This document shows positions 32,667-41,196 of a stretch of DNA of 64,000 bases, piece after piece; the stretch's first letter is position 1; each line of letters opens with the position of its first letter. Location: contig JACKBJ010000002.1 in NCBI GenBank assembly GCA_020634625.1, positions 1-64,000 of the forward strand. The letters are read 5' to 3'. The notes below the pieces were generated by a model. The model saw only the letters and a list, made by a program, of their open reading frames with translations. It was not told where the DNA came from and made no database searches. A program made the translations under genes and the position numbers. The DNA is from Caldilineae bacterium (GTDB lineage: Bacteria; Chloroflexota; Anaerolineae; Epilineales; Epilineaceae).

Positions 32667-33706
32667 GCTGGCCCCTCCCCGGTGCCGGCCGGCTCCGGCC
32701 CGCGCTCCGGCGCCCAGCCGAGGCAATCGCGGTAGATCGCGCGCAGGCCGGCGGCGATCGTCGGCCGGGCGTAGCCGGCCAGGCGCGCCCGCGCGTCCAC
32801 CCGCCCGCTGGCCAGGGCCCGTGCGAGGGCCGCCGCCAGGGCGCCGGCCAGGTCCGGCTCGGCCCCGTCGATCACCGCGCAGCCCGGCAGGCCGGCCAGC
32901 AGCTCGGGCAGGTCGCCGACCGCGGTGGCCACCACGGGCAGGCCGACGGCCAGGGCTTCCTTGACCGCCTGCGGGCTGCCCTCGTGGGTCGAGCAGAGCA
33001 GCAGCGCGTCGCAGGCCTGCAGCTGGAGGGGCACGGCCTCGGGCGGCAGGCCGCCGATCCGGTGCAGGCGGGCCTCCGGGCGTCGTTCGCGCAGGCGCTC
33101 GATCGCCGCGACCGCCAGGGCCAAGCGCTTCTCGGGCCGGTCGGCGCCCAGCCAGGCTACCCGTGGCCCGTCGAGCGGCAGGCCCAGCGCGGTTCGCGCC
33201 GCCCTCCGGTCGCCCGGCGCGAAGGCCGCCAGGTCGACGCCGCAGGGCAGCACCGCCTCGGGGCCGAGCCCCAGCTGGCGAGCCATGGCCGGGCTGACCA
33301 CCAGGCTGCGGTCGACCCGGCGGGTCAGCCAACGGGCAAGCGGGGCCTGCCAGCCTTCGAAGACCTCGATGCCGTGGTGGGTGACCAGCAGCGGCCGCCC
33401 AGGCCGCCGGGCGCCCGCCGCCAGCGCCACCAGCCCCGCCAGCACGTGGTGCGCGTGGACCAGGTCGGGCCGGTGGCGGCCCAGCTGCTGCCGCAGGCGG
33501 ACGATGCCCCGGGCGTAGTTGGCGCGGGAGGCCCGGCCGTCGACGAAGCACACCGCGATCTCGAGGCCGAGCGCGCGCAGGTCGTCCACCTGCTGGGCCA
33601 CGAAGATCCCGAAGCTCGCGTCGGCCGGCTGAGGCCACATGTTGCTGACCAGCATCAGGCGCGGCTCGCGCCCGGGCGCGGCCCTCGGCGGACGATCAAC
33701 CGGCAT
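32663..33706 (-). CDS. GT4-family glycosyltransferase
   Basis: A 347-aa GT-B enzyme with LMLVSNMWPQPADASFGIFV at the start and LVHAHHVLAGLVALAAGA in the acceptor half. The donor half reads VAWLGADRPEKRLALAVAAI, CDALLLCSTHEGSPQAVKEA and GLPVVATAVGDLPELL. The HEGSPQAVKEA motif with its conserved Glu pair is typical of GT4 retaining enzymes. The ATG at 33706 overlaps the end of the polymerase gene by 11 nt, and the stop overlaps the next GTG. An ATG at 33739 exists but would extend well into the upstream gene without domain support. Confidence 0.88.
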   Translation of the reverse strand: MPVDRPPRAAPGREPRLMLVSNMWPQPADASFGIFVAQQVDDLRALGLEIAVCFVDGRASRANYARGIVRLRQQLGRHRPDLVHAHHVLAGLVALAAGARRPGRPLLVTHHGIEVFEGWQAPLARWLTRRVDRSLVVSPAMARQLGLGPEAVLPCGVDLAAFAPGDRRAARTALGLPLDGPRVAWLGADRPEKRLALAVAAIERLRERRPEARLHRIGGLPPEAVPLQLQACDALLLCSTHEGSPQAVKEALAVGLPVVATAVGDLPELLAGLPGCAVIDGAEPDLAGALAAALARALASGRVDARARLAGYARPTIAAGLRAIYRDCLGWAPERGPEPAGTGEGPA

Positions 33707-35141
33707 CGGGCACCTCGGCAAGCTGCCAGGCCAGGCCACCCCAGGCCCAGAAGGGGATCGCCACCAGCGGGTCCTCCAGGGCCGGCGCGAAGACGCCGAA
33801 GACGAGGACCGCCGCCCAGACGACGATGCCGGACAGGCCGACGGCGCGCGCGAGGGCGTCCGGCGCGCGCGCGGCGCGCCGGCAGGCCAGCAGCACCCGG
33901 CCGAAGGCCCAGAGGTAGAAGCCGGCGCCGACGAGGCCCCATTCGGCGAGCAGGCGGGCCCAGAAGACGTCCAGGGGGTAGTAGACGCCGTTGAGCGGCA
34001 AGAAGTCGTAGCGCGGGTAGACCGGCGAGGGGTAGCGCAGGGCGACCTGGCCGCCGAATCGGCCCGGGCCGGTCCCCAGCCAGGGCTGGTCGCGCCAGAC
34101 CTCGGCGCTCTTGAGCAGGACGTAGACGCGGTACTCGCCCCGGAAGCGCTGGCCCTGGAAGCCCAGCTGGAAGTCCTGCCAGCCGTCGATCACGCCGGCG
34201 CTGCGGCGAGCGATCTCGGCGCGCATCGTCTCGGAGCCGCCATAGACCAACGCGGCGCCGAGGCCGAGGCTCAGGCTGGTCGCCAGGCCGATGCGCCAGA
34301 GCCGGCGCGAGCGCAGGAGCAGCGGTGCCAGGAGCAGGCCGGCCGCCGCGCCGAGCCAGCTCTCGCGCGAGGCCGAGACCATCAGGCCGGCCAGGCAGGT
34401 CGCGGCGCAAACGGCCATGCGGCGGCGCGCGGCGCCCGTCGCGGTCAGCGCGCGGGCCAGCGCCAGCGCGCCGCCCATGACCAGGACGTGGCCCAGCGCG
34501 TTGTGGTTGAAGAAGACCGAGGGCGCCTTGCCGCCGGCATAGCGCTGGTAGTAGTCCGACAGCCCCATCCGGTCGAAGACCGGCTGGCCGCCGAGGCGCT
34601 GGACCAGCGCCACCAGCGCGAAGGCGGCGCAGAGCCAGGCCAGGCAGGCCAGGAAGCGGTCCAGGCGGGCCCGGTCCAGGGGGCTGCGCGCGGCCAGGTG
34701 CCCGGCCAGCAGGCCCTTGAACAGGGCCAGGCCGCCGAGGGCCGCCACCAGGGGGGGGATCGCCTGCAGCAGGGCCGCCGCCAGGCCGCCCACGGCCAGG
34801 CCCAGGCTGGGGGCGTCGAAGGGCCGGCGCGCGAGCCGGCCGGTCTCGACCGCCCGCACCATCAGGCCGGCGGCGCCGGCGAGCACCAGGGCTTCGTCGG
34901 CCACCTGCAGCCAGCCCAGCCCGATCCCGACCAGGGCGTCTTGCGCCATGACCAGGAGCAGCAGCCCGGCCAGGAGGCGGCCCGGGAAGCGCGCCGCCAG
35001 CCAGATGCCGATCGGAGCGGCGACCAGGGCCAGGCCGAGCGGCATGGGGCCCGCGGCGAGCAAGGCGGCGGCCAGCGCTAGGAGGGCCAGGCCGACCCGA
35101 TCGGCCGGACGCCAGGGCAGCGTCCGCTGGAGCGGCCTCAT
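33696..35141 (-). CDS. O-antigen ligase/polymerase (Wzy-like) membrane protein
   Basis: The 481-aa polytopic protein has about ten to twelve hydrophobic helices and one large outside loop (about 320-400) containing WLGTGPGRFGGQVALRYPSP, the Wzy_C/O-antigen-ligase-type segment. NHNALGHVLVMGG and VSASRESWLGAA are also family-like. The protein would polymerise or ligate the undecaprenyl-linked repeat units on the outer face. The ATG at 35141 overlaps the flippase stop as ATGA. Wzy polymerase and WaaL ligase cannot be separated by sequence; the presence of Wzz-like and flippase genes favours Wzy. Confidence 0.85.
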   Translation of the reverse strand: MRPLQRTLPWRPADRVGLALLALAAALLAAGPMPLGLALVAAPIGIWLAARFPGRLLAGLLLLVMAQDALVGIGLGWLQVADEALVLAGAAGLMVRAVETGRLARRPFDAPSLGLAVGGLAAALLQAIPPLVAALGGLALFKGLLAGHLAARSPLDRARLDRFLACLAWLCAAFALVALVQRLGGQPVFDRMGLSDYYQRYAGGKAPSVFFNHNALGHVLVMGGALALARALTATGAARRRMAVCAATCLAGLMVSASRESWLGAAAGLLLAPLLLRSRRLWRIGLATSLSLGLGAALVYGGSETMRAEIARRSAGVIDGWQDFQLGFQGQRFRGEYRVYVLLKSAEVWRDQPWLGTGPGRFGGQVALRYPSPVYPRYDFLPLNGVYYPLDVFWARLLAEWGLVGAGFYLWAFGRVLLACRRAARAPDALARAVGLSGIVVWAAVLVFGVFAPALEDPLVAIPFWAWGGLAWQLAEVPDAG

Positions 35142-36673
35142 CGCGCGATCTCGGGCGCTGCCGCGCGTCGGAGCGCTTGCCCCGGCCATAGGCGCCGGCC
35201 TTCCCAGAGCGCCAGCAAGACGACATAAGCCAGCGCGATGCCGAGGGCGGCCGCCGGCCAGCGCGCCAGGAGCAGCCCGCCGGCCAGCAGCAGCAGTCCG
35301 GAGCGGGACAGCGAGGCGAGCAGCGGCCGGGCCGCGAGCTGGTAGCGCCGGATGGCCCAGACGAGCGGAATGCCGGCGTTGACCAGCGAGCCGGCCGCCA
35401 GGCCGGCGGCGGCGGCGCTGGCGCCGCCCTCGGGCAGCCAGATCGCCCAGGCCAGGAGGCTGGTGGCCAGACCAGCCAGGCCGGCGGCGTTGGGCACGGC
35501 CACACCGTCGGCGCCCGAGAGGGCCGTGACGGCCGGTGACGCCAGACCCAGCGACCAGGCGGCCAGCAGGGTCCAGCGCAGGGCGGGCAAGGCGACCCCG
35601 AACTCGGCTCCGAAGAGCGCCGGCAGGAGCCAGCCGGCGGCCAGGCCCAGGCCGCCGGCCGCCAGCGACAGCCCCAGGGCCGAGAGCCGCAGGGCCGCGT
35701 CGGTGCGGCGGCGGAACGAGGCCCGGTCGGCTCCGCCCCAGTCGTGCGCCAGGCGTGGCAGGAGCGCCAGCTCGAGCGCGCGCGGCAGGAGCAGCACGGG
35801 CGGCAGGAAGGTCAACGCGGCCTGCAGGCGGCCGACCTCCTCGACCGACCAGAGCGCGGCCGTGAACAGGAGCACCAGCTGCAGCCGGGCCAGCGCCGCG
35901 GCCGAGCCGACGCTGGCGATGAGCGCATAGCGGGGCATGCGCGTGCCGCGCGCCACGCGGGCCGCGTCGGCTCCGATCGCGGCGGGTGCGACCGCCGGAG
36001 GCGCCTCGCCCGCGGCCCGTCGCTCGGGCCAGGCCCGCGCCAGCAGCCAGGCGGCGCGGAGCGTGAAGACGAGGTTGGCTGCCAGGAAGGGGCTGACGAG
36101 GCTCAACGGGGCGCCGGCCAGGAGCGCGGCCAGGAAAGCGGCGAAGGCCAGCGCGGCCGGCAGCTCAGAGCGGGCGTAGGCACCCACCCGGCCCAGGCCG
36201 TAGAGGGCGGCCTTGAGCGCGATGTAGGCCGACTGCAGGGCCAGGAGGCCGGCGCTGGCGACCAGGCCGCCGGGGGGCAGGCCCAGGCCTTCGGCCCGCC
36301 CCGGCCCGAGGCGCAGCAGCGCGATGGCGAGGCCGGCGCCCAGACCGATCGCGACGGCCAGGCCGCCGCCCAGGGCGCGCCGGGCGCCGGCCGGATCGCC
36401 GGCGGCCAGGCGCGCGGCGCCGAAGCGTGTGATGGCCGGTGCCAGACCCGCCGTGGCCACCTGCGCGCCGCCCAAGCCGATGGCCAGGACAAGGCCCGCC
36501 TGCCCGAGCGCGGCCTGGCCGAGGAAGCGTCCGACCAGGGCGTTGAAGGCCGCGGCGCTCAGGCCGACCTGGAGGATGGCGGCCAGACTCCAGAGGCTGT
36601 CGCGGGCCAGGGGGCCCGGCCGGCCGATGCGCGTCCCGCCCGGGGAGCTCAGATCCGGGCGCCGGGTCGCCAC
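35138..36673 (-). CDS. polysaccharide flippase (Wzx/MATE-like)
   Basis: The 511-aa MOP-superfamily exporter has about 12-14 helices, starting LARDSLWSLAAILQVGLSAA with the typical amphipathic first segment and ending with paired helices before a basic tail. It would move undecaprenyl-linked repeat units across the membrane. The start is uncertain. A GTG at 36673 lies 25 nt inside the upstream Wzz-like gene, and a CTG at 36652 overlaps its stop as CTGA, matching the NTGA junctions seen elsewhere; no ATG is available nearby. The GTG is annotated here. Confidence 0.85.
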   Translation of the reverse strand: MATRRPDLSSPGGTRIGRPGPLARDSLWSLAAILQVGLSAAAFNALVGRFLGQAALGQAGLVLAIGLGGAQVATAGLAPAITRFGAARLAAGDPAGARRALGGGLAVAIGLGAGLAIALLRLGPGRAEGLGLPPGGLVASAGLLALQSAYIALKAALYGLGRVGAYARSELPAALAFAAFLAALLAGAPLSLVSPFLAANLVFTLRAAWLLARAWPERRAAGEAPPAVAPAAIGADAARVARGTRMPRYALIASVGSAAALARLQLVLLFTAALWSVEEVGRLQAALTFLPPVLLLPRALELALLPRLAHDWGGADRASFRRRTDAALRLSALGLSLAAGGLGLAAGWLLPALFGAEFGVALPALRWTLLAAWSLGLASPAVTALSGADGVAVPNAAGLAGLATSLLAWAIWLPEGGASAAAAGLAAGSLVNAGIPLVWAIRRYQLAARPLLASLSRSGLLLLAGGLLLARWPAAALGIALAYVVLLALWEGRRLWPGQALRRAAAPEIAR

Positions 36674-37893
36674 AGCAGCCAGCCGATGCCGGCCAGGACG
36701 CCGAGCAGGGCGGCCGCGAGCGCTCGCCGCAGCCAATCACCCCAAGGCAGCTGGCCGGAAGGCTGGGCCGGGCTGGCCAGGCGCAGCTCGGGGCGGGTGG
36801 CGGCTGCCGCCAGCTCCAGCTCGTCGGCCTTGCGGGCCAGGGTCAGGTAGCGCTCGTCGGCCAGGCCATGGGCCCGCTCGAGCGCGCTGCGGATGGCGCG
36901 GGCGCGGGTCTGTGCCGCCAGGGTCCTGGCCAGGCCGTCGTTGGTCTCGTTGGAATTGACGCTCAGCAGCAACAAAGCCGTCTCCGCGCCGGCCGAGAGG
37001 GCGTCGAGCTCGGCCCGGGTCACGGTGGCCTCGAAGGCGCCGGCCGGCAGGCTCAGCTCGATCGACTCCGCTGCCGCCATCGCACCCGCCTCCGCCCCAG
37101 CTCCCGCCCTCGGCGCAGAGAGGGCCGCCAGCTGCAGCCGCGCCAGGGCGATGGCCATGCCCGGCGCGCCGCCCGCCTCCAGCTGCGCCCGCAGACCCTC
37201 CAGGTCGGCCTCCAGGCGGCGCAGCCGGTGCATCGCCGCGAGCTCCGCGGCCAGCGCGGCCCGCAGGCTCTCGACCTCGGCCTGGAGCCGCTCGAGCCTG
37301 CCGCGCTCGTCGTACTGGGCGAGCGCCTCGGCGGCCGCCGACAGGTCCTCGCGTGCCGCCTCGCGCGCCGCCTGCACCGCCGCGCGGTCCTCGCCGCTGC
37401 CGTAGAGCGCGTCGACCCGCGCGGTCAGCGCCTCGGCCCAGGCGTTGGCCAGGGCCGAGGCGTCCTCCGGGCTCGCGCCGCTGGCCTCGATGCCGATGAG
37501 CGTGCCCTCGGCCAGGGCGCGGACCGTCACCCGGCGCCGCAAGGCCTCGAGCGGGATGCCGGGGTCGAGCCGCTCGGGCAAGGCCTCGCGCACCGCCAGG
37601 GCCACCGCATCGCTCCGCGCCAGCTCGGGGTAGGTGCGCAGCGAGCCGGCCCGGACCGGCAGTTGGGTCGACGGCGCGGGCTCGACGAAGCGGTCGTCGA
37701 AGCTCAAGCTGGCCGGCCTCGCCACCGCCACCAAGGCCTCGGCGCGATACCGGTTCGGCCCGAGCGCCGCCAGGCCCAGCGCCAGCAGCGCCGCGGTCAG
37801 GGCCAGGCCCAGGACGCGCCTCCAGCCGGCCCGCAGTCGGGCGATCAGGGCCGTCAGGTCGTAGGCATCCGGGCTCGGCGGTGGCGTGTCCAT
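36649..37893 (-). CDS. Wzz-like polysaccharide chain-length/co-polymerase protein
   Basis: The 414-aa protein has the PCP layout: a short cytoplasmic start (YDLTALIARLRAGWRRVLGL), a first membrane helix (about 27-46), a long extracytoplasmic coiled-coil region (about 150-370, Ala/Leu/Glu/Arg-rich heptads), and a second helix near the end (about 388-408, ALAAALLGVLAGIGWLLW). No tyrosine-kinase domain follows it and no separate kinase is seen, so it resembles O-antigen Wzz more than BY-kinase PCPs. It sets polymer length together with the polymerase. It is the first gene of the block. Confidence 0.85.
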   Translation of the reverse strand: MDTPPPSPDAYDLTALIARLRAGWRRVLGLALTAALLALGLAALGPNRYRAEALVAVARPASLSFDDRFVEPAPSTQLPVRAGSLRTYPELARSDAVALAVREALPERLDPGIPLEALRRRVTVRALAEGTLIGIEASGASPEDASALANAWAEALTARVDALYGSGEDRAAVQAAREAAREDLSAAAEALAQYDERGRLERLQAEVESLRAALAAELAAMHRLRRLEADLEGLRAQLEAGGAPGMAIALARLQLAALSAPRAGAGAEAGAMAAAESIELSLPAGAFEATVTRAELDALSAGAETALLLLSVNSNETNDGLARTLAAQTRARAIRSALERAHGLADERYLTLARKADELELAAAATRPELRLASPAQPSGQLPWGDWLRRALAAALLGVLAGIGWLLWRPGARI

Positions 37894-38035
37894 CGAGGCG
37901 GATTGTCGCGGCGGCCGGCGGTCGGGTCAAATGGGCGGCCCGGGCGATGACCCGTGGGCTGTCTGGATCGCGCGCCCCCCGTCGCCTGGCCCCGAGCCGA
38001 AGGGCGCCACGAGGCGCGATCGGGCGCCCCCGCGC

Positions 38036-40942
38036 TCAGAGCGGCAGGGCGCGGATCACGGCGGCCGGCGCACCCGGGCTGGTGACGAGCCCGTTCTGGG
38101 GGCGCCAGACCCAGGCGCGTCTTGGTTGCCCGCTCGCGCGCGCCTCCGCCGCGGTCGCGGCGGCGCGGCCGAAGTCGGTGTCGAAGCGTGGCATCAGCCG
38201 ATGGCCGTCGGTCCAGGGCGCCGCGTCGGCGTATTGACCGACGATGCCGGTCACCGCCAGCCATTGGCCCGGCTCGACCCATGGCCGGCGCATGCCGGTC
38301 GCCTCGCGCACCAGCACCCGTGCCCGCCCGCTGCCGTCGTCCAGCGTCAGCGTCGGCCCGCCGAAGCCCACGACCCGGCCGACGATTCGAACCAACCGGC
38401 CCTCGTTGGCATCCGTCAGCGCGCCGCTCGGGACCGTGACCGCGCCCGGGGGCTCGCCGGGCCCCTCGCGGATCAGGGCGTCCGGGCGGTCTAGCACCAG
38501 CTCGCGCTCGCCGTGGTAGTCCTTGAGGCGACCGCTGGCCAGCACGCGATCGCCCAGCGCCAGGGCCGGCAGGCTGGCCTCGCGCGGGGCGAGGTAGACC
38601 AGGATGCCGGACTGCGCGTCGCCCAGGTAGAGGCTGCGCGCGGCCAGGCGTTCCGGCGGCGCGGTCACCCAGCCGCGCACCTGGACGCGGGTCCCGGCGG
38701 GCAGCCCGCGCAGGTCGGCCAGCGGGACGCGGTCGCCCGCCAGGCCGGTGCCGGCCTCCCCCGGGCCCGTCCCGCCCTTGCCCGCGGCGCCCGGCTCGCT
38801 GTCCTTGCGCTTGGGTCGCGGCCGGTTGGGCTGACCCGGCGTGACCGCGTAGTCGGCCGTCCAGTCGCCGCCGCCATCGACGCTGCGGCTCCAGGAGCGG
38901 TCGTAGCCGGGCGAGCGGTCCCAGCCGAAGCGGTCGGCCTCGACGCCTTCGGGCCGGTAGAGCCGGATCGTGTCGACCGCGTTGGCCAGCGCGATCGTCG
39001 ATTGGCGGCGGTGGACCAGCAGGAAGCCGCCGGCGGCGATGCGCGAGCCGGCCGGCAGGGTGTAGGCCCAGCCGGCGCGATCGCGATCCTCCAGCCGCCA
39101 GCCGGTCAGGTCGACCGCGCGCGGCTCCGGGTTGAAGAGCTCGATCCATTCGTCCTCGAAGCCGGCCCGGCCGTCGCCGTCCCAGTCGACGCGGCGCGGC
39201 GCCGGCAGGACCTCGTTGAGCCGGATGCCCGGCTCGCCCGTCGGCCGCGAGCCGGCGCGGCCGGGCGAGGGCTCCGGCTGGGGCCACCAGTCCTCGGCCG
39301 TGTCGCTGTCGCGCCCGGCCGGGATGCGCTCGATGGAGGCACCCGGCGGCCCCATCGGGACCGCCGGGTCGAAGGCATCCAGGTTGCCGCCGTAGCTCAG
39401 GGCGTCGGCCAGCTGGCCGGTCGGCCCGCGCAGGCGGACCAGGTCGCCGCCGTTGGCCAGCCCCCCGCCGATGCGACCGTCGGCCAGGACCAGGATCATC
39501 GCCTTCGGGTTGGCCTGGGCGACCGCGGCGGCCGCCGCGTCGCTGGCGGCGACCACCAGGAAGGCGCCGGCGGGCAGGCTGAGGCCCGGCAGGGTGTCCC
39601 AGTCGGAGCGGTCGCCGACGGCCCAGCCCGCCAGGGAGACGGCCCCCGCGCTCGGGTTGTGCAGCTCGAGCCACTCCAGGGCCGCGTCGTTGCCCGGCGC
39701 CTCCGGATCGAAGAGGACCTCGCTGATCAGCAGCGGCAGGTGCAGGGTCGCCGGGTCGGGCGTGGCCGAGGGGCCGGCCGGGCTGGCCGAGGGAGCCGGG
39801 CTGGGCGAGGCGCCGGGCGTGGGCGGCGTCGCGGCCGGCGGCGTCGGCGTCTCGCCGGCCGGCGGCGTCCGGGGGGCCGGGTCGCCGTTGGGACCGCCGG
39901 GCGAAGGCGGCAGGGCATCGGTCCAGGGCAGCTCGCCGTCGACCAGGCGGGCGTAGCTGGCGTCGGGCTGGCTGCGGCCGAAGGCATGGGCGTCCATCTC
40001 GCTGGCGTCCGGCCGCAGCAGCCGCACGCCGTCGCCGCCGTTGTTGAGCGAGAGGCCGCTGTCGCGCTTGAAGATCAGCAGGTGCCCGCGGGGCGCGATC
40101 ACCGTGCCGTCCGGGATGATGTAGGGGTCCGAGCCGCCGTCCGCGACGTCGTCGAGTCGCCACCCACGGAGATCGATCGGGGAGTCGCCGGGATTGAACA
40201 GCTCGATCCACTCATCGTCCTGGTTGGCCTGGCCGTCCCCGTCCCAGTCGACCGCGCGCGGCGCGGGCAGGTACTCGTTGACGAGCACCCGCGCGCCGGG
40301 CGGAACGCTGGGCGGCGGGGCGGCCGTCGGAGCCTCCGTCGGTCGGAGGTCGCCGGCCGGCTCGCCCGGGGAGGGTGCCGGCTGGTCGATCCAGTCGGCG
40401 GCCGAGTCGGTGTCGTGCCCCGCGGGCACCCGCTCCAGGCTGTGGCCGGCCGCGACGTCCGGGGCGGGCGGATCGAGCTGGCCGGCGTCGTCGCCCCAGC
40501 TGACCCCGTCCACCACCGTGCCGTCCGGCCCGATCAGCCGCAGCTGGTCACCGCCGTTGCCCAGCCCGTTGCCGATGCTCCCGCCCAGCGTCACCAGCGC
40601 GCCGGCGAAGCCGGGGTGGTCGGCGGCGAAGCCCTCGCCGCCGGCCACCACCAGGTAGCCGCCCGGCGGGATCTCGACATCGGGCAGGGCGTCCGAGGCC
40701 CGGTTGTCCGCGATCTGCCAGCCCGCCAGGCTCACGGCCGCGTCACCCGGGTTGACCAGCTCCAGCCACTCGCGCGGCCCTTCGCTCCCACCCTCCGGCG
40801 GGTCGTACTGCAGCTCGTTGAGGACGACGGTGCCCGGCGCCGACCCCTGCGAGAGCGGCAGCGCGGACGCCGGCAGGGCGAGCGCGAGGGACAGGCAAGC
40901 GCAGAGCGCGATCAGCAGGCTGCGGCGCGGCTTGACGTTCAT
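38036..40942 (-). CDS. large secreted lamin-tail domain protein with OB-fold terminus
   Basis: A 968-aa exported protein. The signal peptide (1-29) is SLLIALCACLSLALALPASA. Four lamin-tail (LTD) domains follow in two pairs: about 37-185 (VVLNELQYDP), 218-350 (VLVNEYLPAPRAVDWDGDGQ), 405-565 (LLISEVLFDPEAP) and 574-705 (IRLNEVLPAPRRVDWDGDG). Each has the EWLELxNPG and LxGWxxxD signatures. A Pro/Thr/Ser linker (about 355-402) separates the pairs. From about 745 there are OB-fold-like segments (VQVRGWVTAPPERLAARSLY; RLVRIVGRVVGFGGPTLTLD), as found in secreted nucleases and DNA-binding exoproteins, but no nuclease motif is seen. The ATG follows GGAGGT. It is probably a cell-surface or matrix protein. 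The DWDGDG loops may bind calcium. Confidence 0.85.
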   Translation of the reverse strand: MNVKPRRSLLIALCACLSLALALPASALPLSQGSAPGTVVLNELQYDPPEGGSEGPREWLELVNPGDAAVSLAGWQIADNRASDALPDVEIPPGGYLVVAGGEGFAADHPGFAGALVTLGGSIGNGLGNGGDQLRLIGPDGTVVDGVSWGDDAGQLDPPAPDVAAGHSLERVPAGHDTDSAADWIDQPAPSPGEPAGDLRPTEAPTAAPPPSVPPGARVLVNEYLPAPRAVDWDGDGQANQDDEWIELFNPGDSPIDLRGWRLDDVADGGSDPYIIPDGTVIAPRGHLLIFKRDSGLSLNNGGDGVRLLRPDASEMDAHAFGRSQPDASYARLVDGELPWTDALPPSPGGPNGDPAPRTPPAGETPTPPAATPPTPGASPSPAPSASPAGPSATPDPATLHLPLLISEVLFDPEAPGNDAALEWLELHNPSAGAVSLAGWAVGDRSDWDTLPGLSLPAGAFLVVAASDAAAAAVAQANPKAMILVLADGRIGGGLANGGDLVRLRGPTGQLADALSYGGNLDAFDPAVPMGPPGASIERIPAGRDSDTAEDWWPQPEPSPGRAGSRPTGEPGIRLNEVLPAPRRVDWDGDGRAGFEDEWIELFNPEPRAVDLTGWRLEDRDRAGWAYTLPAGSRIAAGGFLLVHRRQSTIALANAVDTIRLYRPEGVEADRFGWDRSPGYDRSWSRSVDGGGDWTADYAVTPGQPNRPRPKRKDSEPGAAGKGGTGPGEAGTGLAGDRVPLADLRGLPAGTRVQVRGWVTAPPERLAARSLYLGDAQSGILVYLAPREASLPALALGDRVLASGRLKDYHGERELVLDRPDALIREGPGEPPGAVTVPSGALTDANEGRLVRIVGRVVGFGGPTLTLDDGSGRARVLVREATGMRRPWVEPGQWLAVTGIVGQYADAAPWTDGHRLMPRFDTDFGRAAATAAEARASGQPRRAWVWRPQNGLVTSPGAPAAVIRALPL

Positions 40943-41182
40943 CGATCCGACCTCCGGGTCTCGGTGCGGGATGGCGGAGGGCCATCCTCGACGGTGTGCA
41001 CCCAGGCTAACCGGAGGCGGTGGGGCGGCGGAAGGCGGCGGGCGACGCCTTGCCGACAGCCTGGCGACAGGGACAGGACAGGCCGGGGCGATCGCCGGCC
41101 GGCATCGCCCCGTGCCGGGCCTTCGCCACGCGGGGCTGGGACCGCCTCCCCACGCCGGCGCGATCGCATCGTCGCCCGGTGC

Positions 41183-41188
41183 TATCGT
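41183..41188 (+). promoter_or_regulatory. -10 box of the M23-like gene, leaderless
   Basis: TATCGT eight bases before ATG 41197. The 254-bp divergent gap (40943-41196) otherwise shows only the GGAGGT ribosome site of the lamin-tail gene. Confidence 0.45.
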
Positions 41189-41196
41189 TGGCACCG

